Shown here in pieces: positions 8,309 through 16,171 of a stretch of DNA of 64,000 nucleotides. Position 1 is the stretch's first letter, and each line of letters begins with the position of its first letter. A program made the translations under genes and the position numbers. The notes below the pieces were generated by a model. It saw nothing but the letters and a program-made list of their open reading frames with translations, did no database searches and had not been told where the DNA came from. Source of the stretch: Polynucleobacter sp. MWH-CaK5 (lineage in GTDB: Bacteria > Pseudomonadota > Gammaproteobacteria > Burkholderiales > Burkholderiaceae); the NCBI RefSeq assembly GCF_018687615.1, contig NZ_CP061299.1, positions 1,597,433 to 1,661,432 of the forward strand, in the 5' to 3' direction.

Positions 8309-9093
8309 GCATCCTATTGATTGATCTCGGCAACACCCGACTCAAATGGGCTTTAGCACCGAGCCATGGTGACATGAGCTCTGATTTCACCGAACAAGGC
8401 TTTAGTACTCATGACTCACCAAATCAATTGAGTCAATTTGATCAATTATCAAAAAATCAAATCATTGAAAAAATCATTTGCTCCAGTGTCATCAGTGAAG
8501 ATAAAACTTTGGCCCTTAAGAAACATTGCCAAACAATCATGTCCCAAGCAGCATGGTTTCAAATTAATGGCACATCAGCAATAAAACATCTGGGCAGTCA
8601 ATACGATGAGGAACAGCAATTGGGTGCCGATAGAAGATCGATGGCACTGGGCGCTCATGAGATGTTTCCTGGCAAACATATCTTGGTGGTTGGAGTTGGA
8701 ACTGCGACCACCATCGACCTCATCACACCAACCCAACACATGGGTGGCTGGATTTTTCCAGGCATGTCCTTGATGACCAGTGCCCTTAATGCAAACACCG
8801 CTCAACTGCCCAATGTATCAACTGAGGATCAAACTTCATCATTGAAGATAGGCACCAACACCAATGATGGCATCTATCAGGGAATTTTGGCCAGTCATGT
8901 TGGCGCCATCATGATGGCGCAAGAGTATGTGAAGAATCAAAAAATGACCCTGGACCTCATGATAGTCACTGGCGGTAACGCTAAAAAATTAATTGGCTAT
9001 TTAAAAGACTCTGGCTCATCATTAACAATTCATCATGAGGAGCAGCTGGTGCTTAAGGGACTTTTGGCCTGGAATAAGATGGGATTATCTTGA
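8305..9093 (+). CDS. coaX: Type III pantothenate kinase
   Basis: A 262-residue ASKHA-fold kinase for the first step of coenzyme A synthesis. The phosphate-1 motif is DLGNTRLKWAL at 6-16, the GADR element is in QQLGADRRSMALGA near 104-117, and the phosphate-2 motif GVGTATTIDL is at about 129-138. Type III enzymes are insensitive to CoA feedback and need a monovalent cation. It is coupled to birA upstream and to a small membrane-protein gene downstream (TGATG overlap). Confidence 0.95.
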   Translation: MSILLIDLGNTRLKWALAPSHGDMSSDFTEQGFSTHDSPNQLSQFDQLSKNQIIEKIICSSVISEDKTLALKKHCQTIMSQAAWFQINGTSAIKHLGSQYDEEQQLGADRRSMALGAHEMFPGKHILVVGVGTATTIDLITPTQHMGGWIFPGMSLMTSALNANTAQLPNVSTEDQTSSLKIGTNTNDGIYQGILASHVGAIMMAQEYVKNQKMTLDLMIVTGGNAKKLIGYLKDSGSSLTIHHEEQLVLKGLLAWNKMGLS

Positions 9094-9344
9094 TGAGCAA
9101 GAAACTAAAAACTCTTTTGATCATTGCAATCAGCATCGTGATTTTGCTGTGGCTACAAATTACTGCCAACTCTTTTAGAGCTCAAAGCACCATTAATTCT
9201 TGGGTTGAAACTGCGTTTCAAGGATCAACACAACAATCAACAGCGACGATTCAAGAAAACGATCAAATCAAAATTCTCAGCCCAGCTCAATTAGGCCCAA
9301 GCAATCAATCAAGCCCTGATCTTGTTGACAAGAGCCGTCGTTGA
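9093..9344 (+). CDS. Small single-pass membrane protein, function unknown
   Basis: About 83 residues beginning at the ATG at 9093, whose A is also the last base of the coaX stop. One hydrophobic segment (about residues 6-24, LLIIAISIVILLWLQ) is followed by a polar Gln/Ser/Thr-rich tail of about 55 residues, predicted to be outside the cytoplasm. I recognise no domain. Conserved placement after coaX and translational coupling are the main reasons to believe it is real. Its last 36 bases overlap the convergent 3' end of rfaE2. Confidence 0.6.
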   Translation: MSKKLKTLLIIAISIVILLWLQITANSFRAQSTINSWVETAFQGSTQQSTATIQENDQIKILSPAQLGPSNQSSPDLVDKSRR

Positions 9345-9821
9345 TCGATCGTGGATGAATGGAATCGCATACGCTTTTCCACCCCAAGTTTTGACCAAAG
9401 CTGTTTCAGCTAAATCATCCATTTGATAATCGCCGCCTTTGACGTAAATGTCTGGCTTTACTTTAGCAATCAATTCAACCGGTGTTTTTTCTTCAAACAT
9501 CACCACCAAATCAACAGACTCTAAAGCAGCCAATAAAGCCATGCGGTCGTCTTGAGCATTGAGCGGTCTTGCGTCTCCCTTGCCCAACATGCGCACAGAA
9601 CTGTCTGCATTCACACCCAGCACCAAACTAGCCCCAAGGCTTTTAGCTTGAGCTAGATAACTCACGTGACCTCTGTGCAAAATATCAAACACACCATTTG
9701 TGAAAACGATTGGTTTTGGCAAACGAGCCAAAGCTTCCTGCAGATTCTCTACAGAACAAATCTTCTTCTCAAATGCTGGCAGCGGTAATTTATCAAGGTT
9801 TGGCGTTGTCATAAGCGACAT
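9309..9821 (-). CDS. rfaE2: D-glycero-beta-D-manno-heptose 1-phosphate adenylyltransferase
   Basis: A 170-residue nucleotidyltransferase corresponding to the C-terminal domain of bifunctional HldE, making ADP-heptose precursor for the LPS inner core. The fold signature FTNGVFDILHRGHVSYL (about 40-56) carries the HxGH motif. Downstream elements GVNADSSVRMLGKG, RPLNAQDDRM and DIYVKGGDY are typical of the family. The separate kinase partner (RfaE1) is not in this window. The 3' end overlaps the convergent small membrane protein gene by 36 bases. Confidence 0.94.
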   Translation of the reverse strand: MSLMTTPNLDKLPLPAFEKKICSVENLQEALARLPKPIVFTNGVFDILHRGHVSYLAQAKSLGASLVLGVNADSSVRMLGKGDARPLNAQDDRMALLAALESVDLVVMFEEKTPVELIAKVKPDIYVKGGDYQMDDLAETALVKTWGGKAYAIPFIHDRSTTALVNKIRA

Positions 9822-9832
9822 CTTACAACCGA

Positions 9833-11359
9833 CTAGATATTTTCTAAATTATTTAAGATTGTTTGAGCATGCTGACTGATCAGGAGCTGCTCTTTCTCAT
9901 CAATTTTCTGCAGATTGGCCGTCATCAAACGAGTTCTTGGATTTTTCTCAAATTCTGCTCGATGATTGATTAAAAAATTCCAATACAAGGTTGTCATGGG
10001 GCAGGCATCTGGCCCATATCGTTGACTAGACTGATATGAGCAAGACTCACAATAATTACTCATTCTTTTGATGTATGCGCCACTCGCAACATAGGGCTTG
10101 CTGGTGAATCTGCCACCATTGGCAAACAGAGCCATGCCAGCCGTATTGGGTAACTCCACCCATTCAATGGCATCCACATAAATGGCGAGATACCACTCAC
10201 AAACTTGCTGAGGCAATAGTTCAGCCAACAAAGCAAAATTACCCGTCACCATCAATCGTTGTATATGGTATGCGTAACCATATTTCAAAGTTTGCCCAAT
10301 GGCATCTTTCATGCAGGCCATTTTGGTATCAGCAGTCCAGTACCACTTGGGTAACTGTCGTTGGTGCTGATAAAAATTATCCTCTGCCATTTTTGGCATA
10401 TCCAAGTAATACATGCCTCGAATAAATTCACGCCAACCTAATATTTGACGCACAAAGCCTTCAACGGCACTCAAAGATACTTGCTTAATTTCATAAGCCT
10501 GAATGGCGGCATCAACCACTTCTTTGGGATCAATCAGCTTTAAGTTCAGCGATGTTGACAGTATGGAATGCCAACCAAAAGGTGTATTGGTCCACATGGC
10601 ATCTTGATGAGTTCCAAATAGAGGCAAGCGATATTCAATGAAATGATTCAAGGCCAACAAAGCCTGCTCTCTGGTCACGGCCCATGCAAAGCTATCGAGC
10701 TCTCCAGGATGCTTGGGATATGTTGACTCAACATAAGCCAGCACTTCTTTACTGATGGCATCAGGCGTAAACCACATGGGTTCAGTGATTTGTCCTGGGC
10801 CCTTTTTGGGATAAGGCTTTCTGTTTTGCTCGTCAAAGTTCCACTGATCGCCTTCTGGCTCACCATTGGCTTGAATCAGGACCTTGTGTTTTTTGCGCAG
10901 GTAGCGATAAAAGTATTCAAGTCTGATTTCTTTTTTATCGCCCACCCATGCTTTGAATTCATCAAAGCCGCAATAAAAGTGATCATCCGGCTCAATCGTC
11001 AAATAGATCCCAAGCTCACTGGCTAAATCTTGCAACTCTTTTCTTAAGCGCCATTCGCCAGGCTCAACACAAACCAAATGAGTGAAATGATGTTTCTGAA
11101 TATGTTCTTTAAGGACAGAGACTATGGATGATTTACTTTCCTTCACATAGGTCAGCGTGTATTTTTTCTTTTTCAATACTTCTGCAAAATGTCGCATCGC
11201 CGATAAGAAAAGAGCGATCTTTGCTTTATGTGTCCAAACATAATTAGCCTCGGACTCTGACTCAACCATGATCACTTCATCGGTTGCCACATCGAAATGA
11301 TTAAAGGCCGAACTATCGGCCTTTAATTGATCACCTAAAACTAAAACAAGTTTTTTCAA
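9833..11359 (-). CDS. FeS-containing bacterial cryptochrome/photolyase (PhrB type)
   Basis: A 508-residue protein of the prokaryotic (6-4) photolyase / FeS-BCP family, which uses FAD, an antenna chromophore and a 4Fe-4S cluster to repair UV lesions with light. The N-terminal domain begins LVLVLGDQL. The four cluster cysteines are present: one in DTKMACMKDA (about 349) and Cys437, Cys440 and Cys453 in YCESCSYQSSQRYGPDAC. The flavin-binding C-terminal half carries VEGFVRQILGWREFIRG. The start is a TTG two bases after the stop of the B12-MerR gene, so translation is probably coupled. Co-transcription with that regulator is a strong sign of light control. Confidence 0.92.
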   Translation of the reverse strand: MKKLVLVLGDQLKADSSAFNHFDVATDEVIMVESESEANYVWTHKAKIALFLSAMRHFAEVLKKKKYTLTYVKESKSSIVSVLKEHIQKHHFTHLVCVEPGEWRLRKELQDLASELGIYLTIEPDDHFYCGFDEFKAWVGDKKEIRLEYFYRYLRKKHKVLIQANGEPEGDQWNFDEQNRKPYPKKGPGQITEPMWFTPDAISKEVLAYVESTYPKHPGELDSFAWAVTREQALLALNHFIEYRLPLFGTHQDAMWTNTPFGWHSILSTSLNLKLIDPKEVVDAAIQAYEIKQVSLSAVEGFVRQILGWREFIRGMYYLDMPKMAEDNFYQHQRQLPKWYWTADTKMACMKDAIGQTLKYGYAYHIQRLMVTGNFALLAELLPQQVCEWYLAIYVDAIEWVELPNTAGMALFANGGRFTSKPYVASGAYIKRMSNYCESCSYQSSQRYGPDACPMTTLYWNFLINHRAEFEKNPRTRLMTANLQKIDEKEQLLISQHAQTILNNLENI

Positions 11360-11360
11360 A

Positions 11361-12326
11361 TTAGCTGTCTGAGCGCTTTGAACGCCAACCTTTGACGTTC
11401 GCAGAAATATCTTGCAACGCAGTCATGACAGTCACTCCATCAGGCGTTCTCTTGCGAAGTGCCTGATTCTCGCCACCCACCCACAACTCAATGCCTGGGG
11501 CCAACTTTGACTTGAGCTCATTCAAACCATCGACCACTTGGTTTTGATTCATTTGTGATGAAAACGACAAGGCAATCACATCTGCTTTTTGAGCTCTGGC
11601 TGCTTGAGCAATTTCAAGAATCGGTGTTTGCGTTCCCAAAGACACACAAGAACATCCCTCCAAAGCCATCAATGCTTCAGCCATCAAAAGACCTAAGCTG
11701 TGATGCTCTTGTGGGAATGTTGTTAATAAAATTCTTGGTCTGGCCAACTCTTCGTTCTGACCAATGTGGCCACGTGGCACTGAATTGATTGCTGTTCTCA
11801 ACAAATGCTTGATTTGCTCTGTGAACAAATGCTCTTCGTGGATCTCTAACTTGCCATTGGCCCAGTACTCGCCAATATTTCTAATGAGCGGTGCAACCAC
11901 TTCAATCACAAAGCGGTCCAAGCCAATCTTCATCAAAGTTGTAGAAAGTGCCAATCTCAAGGCTTCAGTTTGATGAGATCTCAATAAATCTAAATACCGA
12001 TCCATTTCCTCTTGAGAAATCATCGATAAAGAATGAGAACTGACTTCTGCCGCTTGATTGCTTCTAGAGCTTAACTCTTTGAGCGCCTCAATTGGTAGAG
12101 GCACGATGCGCCCAGGACGAAATCCTGAGTCTAATAATCTTTTTAAAATTCGAAGTTTTTCGATCTGATCGGCCGGATAAACGCGATCGTCATTCTTATC
12201 CCGAAGTGGCATCGGAAAGTTATAGCGTCTTTCCCACACCCGAAGTGTGTCTTTAGCAATGCCAGTGTCACGCTCGACTGCAGCGATGCTCAACATGTCC
12301 GGCAAGTTGTTAAATCTAACATTCAT
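11361..12326 (-). CDS. litR: MerR-family B12-dependent photoreceptor regulator (LitR/CarH type)
   Basis: A 321-residue regulator with a MerR winged helix at about 10-75 (LSIAAVERDTGIAKDTLRVWERRY), a four-helix cap domain and a Rossmann B12-binding domain. The light-sensing signatures of CarH are all visible: the cap motif W155-x9-E165-H166 and the cobalamin-ligand motif E207-x-H209-xx-G212. Family knowledge: adenosylcobalamin-bound protein represses in the dark, and photolysis of the Co-C bond disrupts the oligomer and releases DNA. It is followed directly by the photolyase gene and is divergent from the peroxidase-folE2 genes, with palindromes between them (12387-12474). The symbol follows family usage. 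Confidence 0.9.
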   Translation of the reverse strand: MNVRFNNLPDMLSIAAVERDTGIAKDTLRVWERRYNFPMPLRDKNDDRVYPADQIEKLRILKRLLDSGFRPGRIVPLPIEALKELSSRSNQAAEVSSHSLSMISQEEMDRYLDLLRSHQTEALRLALSTTLMKIGLDRFVIEVVAPLIRNIGEYWANGKLEIHEEHLFTEQIKHLLRTAINSVPRGHIGQNEELARPRILLTTFPQEHHSLGLLMAEALMALEGCSCVSLGTQTPILEIAQAARAQKADVIALSFSSQMNQNQVVDGLNELKSKLAPGIELWVGGENQALRKRTPDGVTVMTALQDISANVKGWRSKRSDS

Positions 12327-12377
12327 AAGGGGAAACTCAGGTTTGTCGCCAAGTTAATACGAGGTATCGACTAGTAA

Positions 12378-12474
12378 ATTCTACACTGTCTTAGACATAA
12401 TTTGCATTTATTTTGATTTATGCTTAATATTGCAACACATTGTTGATTTGCCCTAGACAAAACTAATAGTTGTC
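12378..12474. promoter_or_regulatory. Divergent control region of the light island with two candidate operators
   Basis: Two inverted repeats with the same half-site lie between the regulator and the peroxidase gene. One is TGTCT-T-AGACA (12387-12397). The other is GACAA-N9-TTGTC (12456-12474). The first lies just upstream of a minus-strand -10-like TAGAAT (12383-12378), inside what would be the -35/-10 spacer of the regulator's own promoter, the classic place for a MerR-type operator. The second lies just upstream of the peroxidase gene. No clear -35 was found for either direction. Confidence 0.5.
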
Positions 12475-12523
12475 CATGGTCAACAACAAATACTTAAAAG
12501 AATGGGTCGAGGAGACAAACCCA

Positions 12524-13156
12524 ATGATGGTCGGAACTGAGAGCAGATCCAGGGCCCCACAACAGGCAGTTAAAAGCCTGGGGGCTCATTTTTACAGAAT
12601 GGCCTTTACAGCCCTTCTGTTGATCATTCTCATGTGGTCTTTTTGGCCAAAGGATGCTGTTGCCATGAATTGTTCAAAAACGCTGTCCCATACCTTTCTA
12701 AGACTTCAAGACGAAGCCCCTCAGAATCTGTGCCAATACCAAGGCAAAGTGGTTCTCATCGTCAATACAGCCAGTTATTGTGGTTTTACAAGCCAATATG
12801 ACGGCTTAGAGAAGCTTTATAGCCAGTACAAAGACAAAGGTTTGGTGATTCTTGGCTTTCCTTCCAACGATTTTGGCAAACAAGAGCCTGGATCTAATAA
12901 AGAGATCGCTGATTTTTGCCACAATACCTATGGCGTGAAATTTCCGATGTTTGCCAAATCATCTGTGACTGGCCCGAATGTCAATCCGCTTTTCAAACAT
13001 TTGATTGAACAAACGGGTACCAAACCTCGTTGGAACTTCTACAAATATTTAGTCGATCGTCAAGGCAATGTGATTGACGCATACAGCAGCATGACATCAC
13101 CCACGAGCTCAAAGCTAGTTGCTCAACTTGAAAAGTTACTTCAGGAGAAACCGTAA
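12524..13156 (+). CDS. Glutathione peroxidase family protein, membrane-anchored
   Basis: About 210 residues. An N-terminal cytosolic stretch is followed by a hydrophobic segment at about 27-41 (FTALLLIILMWSFW) that looks like a signal anchor or signal peptide, and then by a GPx domain. The peroxidatic Cys is at about 86 in NTASYCGFTSQY, the glutamine motif is GFPSNDFGKQEPG, a resolving Cys sits near 132, and the tryptophan motif is WNFYKYLVD. Such enzymes usually use thioredoxin and reduce lipid or hydrogen peroxides. The ATG at 12524 has a GAGGAG site 9 bases upstream, better than TTG/ATG codons at 12470 and 12476. It overlaps folE2 by one base and probably belongs to the light-induced set. 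Confidence 0.85.
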   Translation: MMVGTESRSRAPQQAVKSLGAHFYRMAFTALLLIILMWSFWPKDAVAMNCSKTLSHTFLRLQDEAPQNLCQYQGKVVLIVNTASYCGFTSQYDGLEKLYSQYKDKGLVILGFPSNDFGKQEPGSNKEIADFCHNTYGVKFPMFAKSSVTGPNVNPLFKHLIEQTGTKPRWNFYKYLVDRQGNVIDAYSSMTSPTSSKLVAQLEKLLQEKP

Positions 13157-13959
13157 TGAATGCCCCAGAAAAGATTTTCCTTCCTGATGTTCAAGCAAGT
13201 CATGATGAACGCAACATTGTGATTCAAAAAGTTGGCATTAAATCTGTGCGTCATCCTGTCCAGATTAAAACCAAAGCAGGCTCACAGGCGAGCGTTGCGA
13301 TGATTGATATGACTGTTAAGTTGCCATCAGATGTCAAAGGCACTCACATGTCTAGATTTTTGGAAGTTCTACAAAATCAACATGCGCCCCTTGAATTTGA
13401 TTCTGTCAAAACATTGATGAGCACCATGCTTGACCGCCTTGAAGCAACAGAAGGTCACATTGATATGAAGATGCCACTTTTCTTAAATAAAGTAGCACCA
13501 GTGTCCGGTGTTGAGAGCTTGCTTGATTACGACTTACACATCAAAGCAGCTTTTGAAAAAGGCGCTCTACGTTACACGCTTCAAGTACAAGTACCAGTAA
13601 CAAGCTTGTGCCCTTGCTCAAAGAAAATTTCTGAGTACGGCGCTCACAATCAGCGTTCACACATCGTGATTGCTGCTGAGATCACTGAAAATATGGACGC
13701 AGAAGATTTGATCAAAATTGCTGAACAAGCAGCTTCTTGCGAACTATGGGGCCTATTGAAACGCCCAGACGAAAAATACGTCACTGAAAAAGCTTATGAC
13801 AATCCTAAATTTGTAGAAGATTTGGTCCGCGATATTGCTGTTGCACTAGATCATTCTGAAAAAGTAATTGCCTATGAAGTGTCATCAGAAAATTTTGAAT
13901 CTATCCATAACCATTCTGCTTATGCATGGTTAGCCAAAGATAAAAGAAACACTCATTAA
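13156..13959 (+). CDS. folE2: GTP cyclohydrolase FolE2 (type IB)
   Basis: A 267-residue enzyme that converts GTP to 7,8-dihydroneopterin triphosphate, the entry to folate and pterin synthesis. The active-site cysteine region is LCPCSKKIS (Cys152/Cys154), followed by GAHNQRSH with the conserved histidine, and a C-terminal YEVSSENFESIHNHSA. FolE2 enzymes accept metals other than zinc, unlike FolE1. Its stop-start overlap with the peroxidase gene (TAATG) and position beside the B12 regulator suggest light-dependent pterin supply here, rather than or in addition to zinc control. Confidence 0.95.
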   Translation: MNAPEKIFLPDVQASHDERNIVIQKVGIKSVRHPVQIKTKAGSQASVAMIDMTVKLPSDVKGTHMSRFLEVLQNQHAPLEFDSVKTLMSTMLDRLEATEGHIDMKMPLFLNKVAPVSGVESLLDYDLHIKAAFEKGALRYTLQVQVPVTSLCPCSKKISEYGAHNQRSHIVIAAEITENMDAEDLIKIAEQAASCELWGLLKRPDEKYVTEKAYDNPKFVEDLVRDIAVALDHSEKVIAYEVSSENFESIHNHSAYAWLAKDKRNTH

Positions 13960-13966
13960 CCCTTTT

Positions 13967-14043
13967 AACCACAAGACATGAAGCCCGCTGAGCGCAGTTT
14001 CTCTCCCTCCCTTATTTATGCTCAGGGGTGTCTTGTGGTTTTC
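13967..14043 (+). ncRNA. Long hairpin after folE2: terminator or 3'UTR small RNA with CU-rich loop
   Basis: A perfect 12-bp outer stem AACCACAAGACA / TGTCTTGTGGTT (13967-13978 with 14029-14040) encloses a second stem CCC-GCTGAGC / GCTCAG-GGG (13984-13993 with 14020-14028). The apical loop of about 26 nt contains CTCTCCCTCCC. A short T run follows. It lies between folE2 and the FAD oxidoreductase gene and fills most of that 110-base gap. It could simply be a rho-independent terminator. The unpaired CU-rich loop, complementary to ribosome-binding sites, is typical of anti-Shine-Dalgarno small RNAs derived from 3'UTRs. Confidence 0.6.
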
Positions 14044-14069
14044 TTATTCAAAGCCAATGAAAGAGTCTC

Positions 14070-15401
14070 ATGAAAATAGCCATCGTTGGCGCTGGCATAT
14101 CGGGCCTTGGCTGCGCATATGCTCTTAGCAAACTAGATAATTGCGAAGTCACTCTCTACGAAGGTGGCAATCACATTGGCGGGCACAGCAATACAGTTGA
14201 TCTAACACTGGATACCCCATTGGGCAAAGTGAGCCATGGTGTAGACACAGGGTTTTTAGTCTTCAACCAAAGAACCTATCCAAGATTGATTCGTCTATTT
14301 CATGAAATTGACGTAGAGATTGCCAAATCTGACATGTCTTTTTCTGTGTCCATCCCAAAACAAAACGGTGATGTACTTGAGTGGTCAGGCACCAGCATTG
14401 ATTCATTGTTTGCGCAAAGAAAAAATATCTTGAGCCCTTCGTTTTTACGCATGGTCAAAGACATCATTCGATTCAATCGAATCTGTACAAAATTGGCTGC
14501 AGATAAACAATTGGATGAGATTGATTTAACGGTTGGCGAATTTATTAAAAAACATCGCTTTAGTCAGCAATTTCAAGATTGGTATTTTTTACCGATGGTT
14601 GGCGCCATTTGGTCTTGCCCAGTGTCACAAATGTTGGCATTCCCAATTGCAACCATGATCAGATTTTGCTTTAACCATGGCTTGATTCAAATCGCTGATA
14701 GACCTCAATGGTTAACAGTCAAAGGTGGCTCAAGAGAGTACGTCAAAAAATTATGTGCTCATATTGAAAAGAATGGTGGCTCATTCATTCGTGAGCACGT
14801 CACATCTGTTTCAAGAAATGCGAATAACGTCAACATCAGCACTGCTCATGGCACCATCAGTTATGACCATGTGGTCATGGCTTGCCACAGTGATCAAGCC
14901 CTTGAGGCTTTAACAGATGCAAGCACTCAAGAAAACAATATTCTTGGCTCAGTTAAATATCAAGCGAATCGTGCCGTTTTGCACACGGATAGTTCTTTGT
15001 TGCCAAAAGAAGAAAAATGTTGGGCGGCTTGGAACTATGCAAGCACCCGAAGTGAAAACCTTCAAGATCAAGAAGTGTGCGTTAACTATTTGATCAACCA
15101 ACTGCAGCCATTGCCTGAAAGCTGGGGCAATCAGCCAGTGATCGTGAGCTTGAACCCTGTGACTGAACCTAAAGCAGAAACAGTTCATGCAGACATTCAG
15201 TATGCACACCCCGTATTTGATCAAGCAGCCATTCTTGCTCAACAAAACCTATCTTTAATACAAGGTTCGAACAATACATGGTACTGTGGTGCTTGGACTG
15301 GTTATGGCTTCCATGAAGATGGCCTGCGTTCGGGCGAACTTGTTGCTGAAGCAATCCAGGAAATTTTAAGATCTCCGAGAAAAACACCACTATCAGCATG
15401 A
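14070..15401 (+). CDS. FAD-dependent oxidoreductase (amine-oxidase fold) of the lipid-modification cluster
   Basis: A 443-residue flavoprotein with an N-terminal dinucleotide-binding loop IVGAGISGLGCAYAL (4-18), followed by YEGGNHIGGHSNTVD. The C-terminal FAD motif WYCGAWTGYGFHEDGLRSGELVAEAI is near 410-432. These features place it in the NAD/FAD-binding family that always travels with DUF1365 and a cyclopropane-synthase-like methyltransferase. In other bacteria this trio belongs to light- or singlet-oxygen-induced lipid modification (for example furan or methylated fatty acids); the exact product here is inference. It overlaps the DUF1365 gene by 4 bases. Confidence 0.88.
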   Translation: MKIAIVGAGISGLGCAYALSKLDNCEVTLYEGGNHIGGHSNTVDLTLDTPLGKVSHGVDTGFLVFNQRTYPRLIRLFHEIDVEIAKSDMSFSVSIPKQNGDVLEWSGTSIDSLFAQRKNILSPSFLRMVKDIIRFNRICTKLAADKQLDEIDLTVGEFIKKHRFSQQFQDWYFLPMVGAIWSCPVSQMLAFPIATMIRFCFNHGLIQIADRPQWLTVKGGSREYVKKLCAHIEKNGGSFIREHVTSVSRNANNVNISTAHGTISYDHVVMACHSDQALEALTDASTQENNILGSVKYQANRAVLHTDSSLLPKEEKCWAAWNYASTRSENLQDQEVCVNYLINQLQPLPESWGNQPVIVSLNPVTEPKAETVHADIQYAHPVFDQAAILAQQNLSLIQGSNNTWYCGAWTGYGFHEDGLRSGELVAEAIQEILRSPRKTPLSA

Positions 15402-16171
15402 GCATTGCAAAAATTTGTTTTGGTCAAGTTCGACATGCTCGGCTAAAACCTGCTATTAATAAGTTTGCCTATTCTGTCTTTACCTTGCGCATACCGATGC
15501 GTCAGAGAAAAACCAAGCCAAAAGGGATTTCTCAAATTGGCTTGGGCGACAACAAGCTTTCTTGGTTAACTTTCTATGACAAAGACCACGGCAGGGGTGA
15601 GAATGATTCTCTTGCATGGGCTCTTGCTCTAGTCAAAAGCGAAGGCATCACCGATATTGATGGAGAAGTTTGGTTACAAACATTCCCAAGAGTCTTAGGC
15701 TATGTTTTCAATCCAGTCAGTTTTTGGTTTTTTGAAAATCGCTCAGGAGAGTTAAAAGCCATCTTGGCTGAGGTCAACAACACCTTTGGCGAGAGACATT
15801 GCTATCTTTTGAGCAACCCAGACGGCCAAGCCATTCAATGGGGCCAAAGCTTTTTATCCAATAAGGTCTTCCATGTATCCCCCTTTTGCGAAGTCAAAGG
15901 GGAATACCATTTCAGATTCTTCTCAAAAGCTGGCTCTGGGCAACACGTTGCTCGGATTGAATATCATGACCAAGGCCCCCTCCTGATCACCAGCGTTAAT
16001 GGGATCGAACGAGAAATTAATTTAAAAAGTATCATTTGGTCTGCGATTAGATATCCAGCCATGAGCATTGGAGTGATTGTCAGAATTCATTGGCAAGCTT
16101 TACGTTTATGGTTAAAAGGTGTCCAATTTCATAGCAAGCCAACACCACCTTCTACGGAAGTGAGTAAATGA
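15398..16171 (+). CDS. DUF1365 family protein
   Basis: A 257-residue protein with the family start FGQVRHARLKPAINKFAYSVFTLR, the signature LGYVFNPVSFWFFEN at about 105-119, and AEVNNTFGERHCYLL near 127-141. DUF1365 proteins lack a proven reaction. Their constant partnership with the FAD oxidoreductase and methyltransferase on either side implies one step or a scaffold in fatty-acyl modification. Both ends overlap neighbouring genes by 4 bases (ATGA), consistent with a single translational unit. Confidence 0.9.
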   Translation: MSIAKICFGQVRHARLKPAINKFAYSVFTLRIPMRQRKTKPKGISQIGLGDNKLSWLTFYDKDHGRGENDSLAWALALVKSEGITDIDGEVWLQTFPRVLGYVFNPVSFWFFENRSGELKAILAEVNNTFGERHCYLLSNPDGQAIQWGQSFLSNKVFHVSPFCEVKGEYHFRFFSKAGSGQHVARIEYHDQGPLLITSVNGIEREINLKSIIWSAIRYPAMSIGVIVRIHWQALRLWLKGVQFHSKPTPPSTEVSK

